Source: WHTI01 sp046715095
Lineage (GTDB): Bacteria > Actinomycetota > CADDZG01 > WHSQ01
Assembly: GCA_046715095.1 (NCBI GenBank)
Contig: JBKJZQ010000141.1
Span: forward strand, 1 to 7,859
Length of the DNA stretch: 7,859 nucleotides
Direction: 5' to 3'
Every line of letters starts with the position of its first letter. Within the stretch, counting starts at the first letter, position 1. The position numbers and the translations under genes are program-made. The notes beneath the pieces were generated by a model. That model was not told where the DNA came from. It ran no database searches and saw only the letters and a program-made list of their open reading frames with translations. Below, piece after piece: positions 5,430 to 7,859 of this stretch.

Positions 5430-6395
5430 TTACGGGTTCAGCAGGGCGCGGAGTTGGTCCAACGTGATGTTCCCCCCGCTGGCGATGATCGCCACCTTGT
5501 GGCCGGCGAGACGTTCGGAGATCTTGAGCGCAGCAGCAAGAGTAGACGCGGCCGCTCCTTCGATGAGGTTGCGGGTCGCTTCAATCATCGTGACCGTCGC
5601 GGACGAGATCTCCTCTTCTGAGACGAGGATGAAGTCGTCGAGCATGTCCCACAAGATCCGCTGCGGGAGGTCGAACGCGGTTCGTGTAGCCAGGCCCTCC
5701 GCGGCCGTGTTCATCTCATCGGCGATCAGCCGACGCTCTTTCCAGGAGCGATAGGCCGCGGGCGCGGCCGCGGCTTGCACCCCGATCACGCTGAGGGTGG
5801 GCTTGATGGCCTTGCCGGCGACGCATGCACCGGCGGCTCCGCTGCCCCCTCCGATCGGGACGATGACGGTATCGATGTCGGGTCGCTCGGCCAGGATCTC
5901 GAGCGTGTATGTACCCACCCCCTCAACCAGATGCGGTTCGTTCCCAGAGTGGACATAACGGTAGCCGTGCTCCTCTGCCAGAGCCTCGCAGTGCTCGCGC
6001 GCCGAGTCGAAATCGGGACCGTGAAAGATGACCTCGGCCCCTATGTCCTTCATCGCTTGAACCTTGACCGGGTTTGCCCCCCCGGGCACACAGACGCGTG
6101 CCACCACCCCAAAGAGTTGAGACGCGTACGCCACCGACTGACCGTGGTTCCCGGTCGAGGCAGCGATCACGCCGCGCCTGCGCTCGTCGTCGGTCAGCTG
6201 CGAGACGAGGTTGACTCCGCCTCGCACTTTGAACGCGCCGACCGGCTGGTGGTTCTCATGCTTGACCCACACCTCGGTTCCGATGAGGCGGTCGAGAGAC
6301 GGATAGCGAAACAACGGAGTGGGTCTCAGGTACGGCGCGATCCTCTCGGCCGCGAGCCTGACCCCGTCGATCGACGGCATGCCCGCTTGAGTCAT
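5430..6395 (-). CDS. PLP-dependent threonine/serine dehydratase (ammonia-lyase) family
   Basis: 321 residues from ATG 6395. This is a fold-type II PLP enzyme of the serine/threonine dehydratase group, which deaminates hydroxy-amino acids to 2-oxo acids plus ammonia; serine racemases and hydroxyaspartate ammonia-lyases share the fold. It has PVGAFKVRGG (51-60) with Lys56 as the Schiff-base lysine, STGNHGQ (80-86) contacting substrate carboxylate, the phosphate-binding loop GGGSGAAG (182-189) and ASGGN (305-309) near the pyridine nitrogen. There is no C-terminal ACT regulatory domain, so it is of the short, catabolic type rather than an isoleucine-regulated IlvA. The frame is open further upstream to an ATG at 6749, but that stretch is antisense-like shadow of mca, and the family N-terminus (IDGVRLAAERIAPYLRPTPL) fixes the start at 6395. 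The start overlaps the mca stop as ATGA, so translation is probably coupled. The usual motif after the middle domain is replaced by NEPHLVEGVGT. Substrate not determinable here. Confidence 0.85.
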   Translation of the reverse strand: MTQAGMPSIDGVRLAAERIAPYLRPTPLFRYPSLDRLIGTEVWVKHENHQPVGAFKVRGGVNLVSQLTDDERRRGVIAASTGNHGQSVAYASQLFGVVARVCVPGGANPVKVQAMKDIGAEVIFHGPDFDSAREHCEALAEEHGYRYVHSGNEPHLVEGVGTYTLEILAERPDIDTVIVPIGGGSGAAGACVAGKAIKPTLSVIGVQAAAAPAAYRSWKERRLIADEMNTAAEGLATRTAFDLPQRILWDMLDDFILVSEEEISSATVTMIEATRNLIEGAAASTLAAALKISERLAGHKVAIIASGGNITLDQLRALLNP

Positions 6396-7252
6396 GAGAT
6401 CCCGGCGAATAGGTCCGTTTCGGGGAGCTCGGTTTCGACGGTCGACTCGATCAACGTGTAGTCCTCCCATGGATAGACCTTCTTGTGGATCTCGTCGGAG
6501 ACCGCGAACCAGAAGCTGTCGGGATCGATCTGCGTCGCGTGGGCGAGCAGCGCCTTCGTGCGGAGATCGATGTACTCGCCGACGTCCACACGGGTCGTGA
6601 TCTCGGGTTCCTCGAAGCCGATCTCTTCCCACGAGTCGATCCATCCTTGGTACGGAGGCTCCTGACCTTCGGCGACCGCAGCGTCGTTGAGGAGCACGAA
6701 ACGCTTCTTGGTGAACGTGGCGAAGAAGTAGAGCTTCTTCGGTGACCACGGTTCGCCCGCGTTCGGGAATTTGTCCGGGTCGCCGGCTTCCTTGAAAGCG
6801 CGCAGACCTAGTTCGTACACACGCACGTGGTCGGGATGATCGTACCCCCGGGACTCGTCGTACGAGAGGATCACCTCAGGCTTCTCGGCCCGGATGATCT
6901 TCACGAGCTTCTCCATCACTTCCTCGGGGTCCACGTTGTAGAACGCGGCAGGGTTCTTGTTCGCAGGTGAATCCGGCATCCCCGAGTCGGGATAGCCCAT
7001 GTAATAGACCTCCGACACACCGAGGATGTCGCACGCGGTCTCGAGCTCCGCCTTGCGGAGTTCCGGCATCCGTTCCTTGATCCCGGGCTTATCCATCCGC
7101 GGGTTGAGGATGTCGCCGGCGCCTCCGTCGGTCGCGCAGACGAGCACGACCCGCACGCCTTCGTCGGCGTACTTGGCCATGGTTCCCGACCCCTTGGACG
7201 ACTCGTCGTCGGGGTGGGCGTGGAACGCGAGCAGGGTTCTCTGTTTCGTCAT
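6392..7252 (-). CDS. mca: Mycothiol S-conjugate amidase (Mca), LmbE/PIG-L family
   Basis: A 286-residue zinc amidase, close in length to mycobacterial Mca. Mca cleaves mycothiol S-conjugates of electrophiles or antibiotics to a mercapturic acid (N-acetylcysteine conjugate), which is exported, and GlcN-inositol, which is recycled to mycothiol. The LmbE fold is shown by HAHPDDESSKG (11-21) with probable zinc ligands His13 and Asp16, and by YDHPDH (137-142) with His142 as third ligand. Features fitting Mca rather than the deacetylase MshB are the Lys19 after DDESS, the long body with NAGEPWSPKKLY (164-175), HATQIDP, and the C-terminal ETDLFAGI, close to what I recall of M. tuberculosis Mca. It starts at ATG 7252 without a Shine-Dalgarno, 21 bases from a divergent gene. 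The stop overlaps the start of a PLP dehydratase, making a two-gene unit. Confidence 0.87.
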   Translation of the reverse strand: MTKQRTLLAFHAHPDDESSKGSGTMAKYADEGVRVVLVCATDGGAGDILNPRMDKPGIKERMPELRKAELETACDILGVSEVYYMGYPDSGMPDSPANKNPAAFYNVDPEEVMEKLVKIIRAEKPEVILSYDESRGYDHPDHVRVYELGLRAFKEAGDPDKFPNAGEPWSPKKLYFFATFTKKRFVLLNDAAVAEGQEPPYQGWIDSWEEIGFEEPEITTRVDVGEYIDLRTKALLAHATQIDPDSFWFAVSDEIHKKVYPWEDYTLIESTVETELPETDLFAGIS

Positions 7253-7261
7253 GACGCCGCA

Positions 7262-7267
7262 TAGGCT
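7262..7267 (+). promoter_or_regulatory. Candidate -10 element for the 7274 gene (leaderless)
   Basis: TAGGCT fits TANNNT and ends 6 bases before ATG 7274, as at the 2840 gene. No Shine-Dalgarno or -35 hexamer is apparent. It overlaps the candidate minus-strand -10 for mca, since TAGGCTA is close to a two-way -10 sequence. Confidence 0.45.
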
Positions 7268-7268
7268 A
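7263..7268 (-). promoter_or_regulatory. Candidate -10 element for mca
   Basis: On the minus strand TAGCCT, the complement of 7263-7268, fits TANNNT and ends 10 bases before the mca ATG at 7252. Transcription would start only a few bases ahead of the codon. With the plus-strand TAGGCT at 7262-7267 it forms a nearly symmetric shared element in a 21-base gap. Confidence 0.35.
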
Positions 7269-7273
7269 CCGGC

Positions 7274-7777
7274 ATGAAGGGGGTAGGTGGAGGCGATTAC
7301 TTCGAGCGGGCCCGAGCCGTCTCGGTCGCCCTGCTGATGCTCGCCGGGGTCCTGGCGATCGCCGGTTCGTTCATGGATTGGACGACCAAGGGCACTATCC
7401 CGGACGAGCTACGGCTGGCGAGCGGCTTTCCTGTTATCGAAGACCAACTCAGCGACCCGGTCACCGGCTTCGACGCCGGAGACGGGAAGGTCGTGATCGC
7501 GGCCGCCGTCTTCTTGCTCGTGAGCGCGATGCTCCTGGCCCTGACGCGGCAAGGGCGCTACGGGCTGCTGGCGGTCCTCGCCTCTGTCGTCATCGGAGCG
7601 GTCGCGATCGCCGCCTACCGTTCGCTGGGGGACACGACCTCCGACTTCTTCCGGAAACTGGATCTCGCCGGGGACATCGATCCCGGCATCGGGCTGATCC
7701 TCGTAGCGATCGCCGGCCTCCTCGGCGTCCTGGCAGGCTCGCTAGGAATGATCTCGAGCCCCAAGGACACCACCTAG
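7274..7777 (+). CDS. Four-helix integral membrane protein of unknown function
   Basis: A 167-residue hydrophobic protein with predicted membrane helices at about 15-34, 73-91, 97-115 and 137-159. After helix 1 is SFMDWTTKG, and just before helix 2 is TGFDAGDGKVV. This 'W...TG....DGK' pattern resembles small four-helix membrane proteins widespread and uncharacterised in Actinobacteria, but I cannot assign a family name or function. The first extracytoplasmic-type loop (about 35-72) is the largest and contains the conserved-looking DG. The C-terminus (SSPKDTT) is short and polar. It diverges from mca across 21 bases, with a TAGGCT hexamer 6 bases before ATG 7274 and no Shine-Dalgarno. The next gene begins 27 bases downstream on the same strand and may be co-transcribed. 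Confidence 0.8.
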   Translation: MKGVGGGDYFERARAVSVALLMLAGVLAIAGSFMDWTTKGTIPDELRLASGFPVIEDQLSDPVTGFDAGDGKVVIAAAVFLLVSAMLLALTRQGRYGLLAVLASVVIGAVAIAAYRSLGDTTSDFFRKLDLAGDIDPGIGLILVAIAGLLGVLAGSLGMISSPKDTT

Positions 7778-7804
7778 TCATCTCTCAGGCGCGATGCTGG
7801 AGTC

Positions 7805-7859
7805 ATGCAGCATCCGCTCGACATGCCGTTGGTCCGGCTCAGGCAGAAGCGTCGCCTCG
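7805..7859 (+). CDS. Start of an unidentified protein gene (3' end outside the window)
   Basis: ATG 7805 opens a frame that stays open to the window end, giving 18 residues, MQHPLDMPLVRLRQKRRL. A second in-frame ATG lies at 7823. The peptide is too short to assign a family. GGAG sits only 2 bases before the ATG, too close for a normal ribosome-binding site. GATGCT lies 6 bases upstream, the same distance at which TANNNT hexamers lie before 2840 and 7274, but it lacks the leading T. The gene follows the membrane protein at 7274 after a 27-base gap. Confidence 0.45.
   Translation, partial: MQHPLDMPLVRLRQKRRL

Noticed and set aside
6396..6749. N-terminal extension of the dehydratase to an upstream ATG
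   Set aside because: The extra 118 residues are an out-of-frame shadow of mca with Arg-rich composition; the family N-terminus begins at the ATG overlapping the mca stop.
2838..7801. The 11-mer GCGATGCTGGA at both the 2840 start and just before the 7805 start, considered as a repeated regulatory element
   Set aside because: In the first place it spans the start codon and coding sequence, in the second it is upstream of the gene; the shared position is inconsistent and chance is likely in GC-rich sequence.

Overview
The window is GC-rich, gene-dense DNA that reads as an actinobacterial chromosome, possibly a deep-branching or uncultured lineage. The best taxonomic clue is a convincing mycothiol S-conjugate amidase (Mca), because mycothiol is an actinobacterial thiol. 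Several genes also have a TANNNT -10-like hexamer 6 to 10 bases upstream of the start codon and no Shine-Dalgarno sequence. That fits leaderless transcription, which is common in Actinobacteria. No RNA gene, CRISPR array, insertion sequence or integrase was seen, and no stretch over 300 bases lacks a gene.

Layout. (1) Positions 1-412, plus strand: the 3' end of a Phd/YefM-like antitoxin gene overlapping a complete RelE/ParE-family toxin gene. (2) Positions 409-2805, minus strand: a GT4 glycosyltransferase (GTG start at 2805), then, 12 bases downstream, a tocopherol-cyclase-like / lipocalin-like protein. The two probably form an operon, and its last stop codon overlaps the toxin stop by 4 bases. 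(3) A 34-base divergent gap, then a plus-strand multi-pass membrane protein (2840) that seems to be interrupted by a one-base frameshift near 3265-3290. Its natural C-terminus continues in another frame to 3423. (4) Positions 3530-5398: a divergent membrane-anchored FtsH-like AAA+ / M41 zinc protease, preceded by a short leader with two GC hairpins. (5) Positions 5430-7252, minus strand: mca followed by a PLP-dependent threonine/serine dehydratase, with start and stop codons overlapping as ATGA, so they are very probably co-translated. (6) A 21-base divergent gap with a nearly symmetric -10 element, then a four-helix membrane protein (7274-7777) and the start of an unidentified gene at 7805.

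Functionally the window mixes stress and maintenance genes: a toxin-antitoxin module, mycothiol-dependent detoxification, membrane-protein proteolysis, and a glycosyltransferase with a hydrophobic-ligand beta-barrel partner. I do not see a clearly new defence or mobile system. The points most worth a second look are the non-canonical FtsH-like protease, the broken membrane gene, the compact divergent leaderless promoters, and the tight coupling of mca to a PLP ammonia-lyase.
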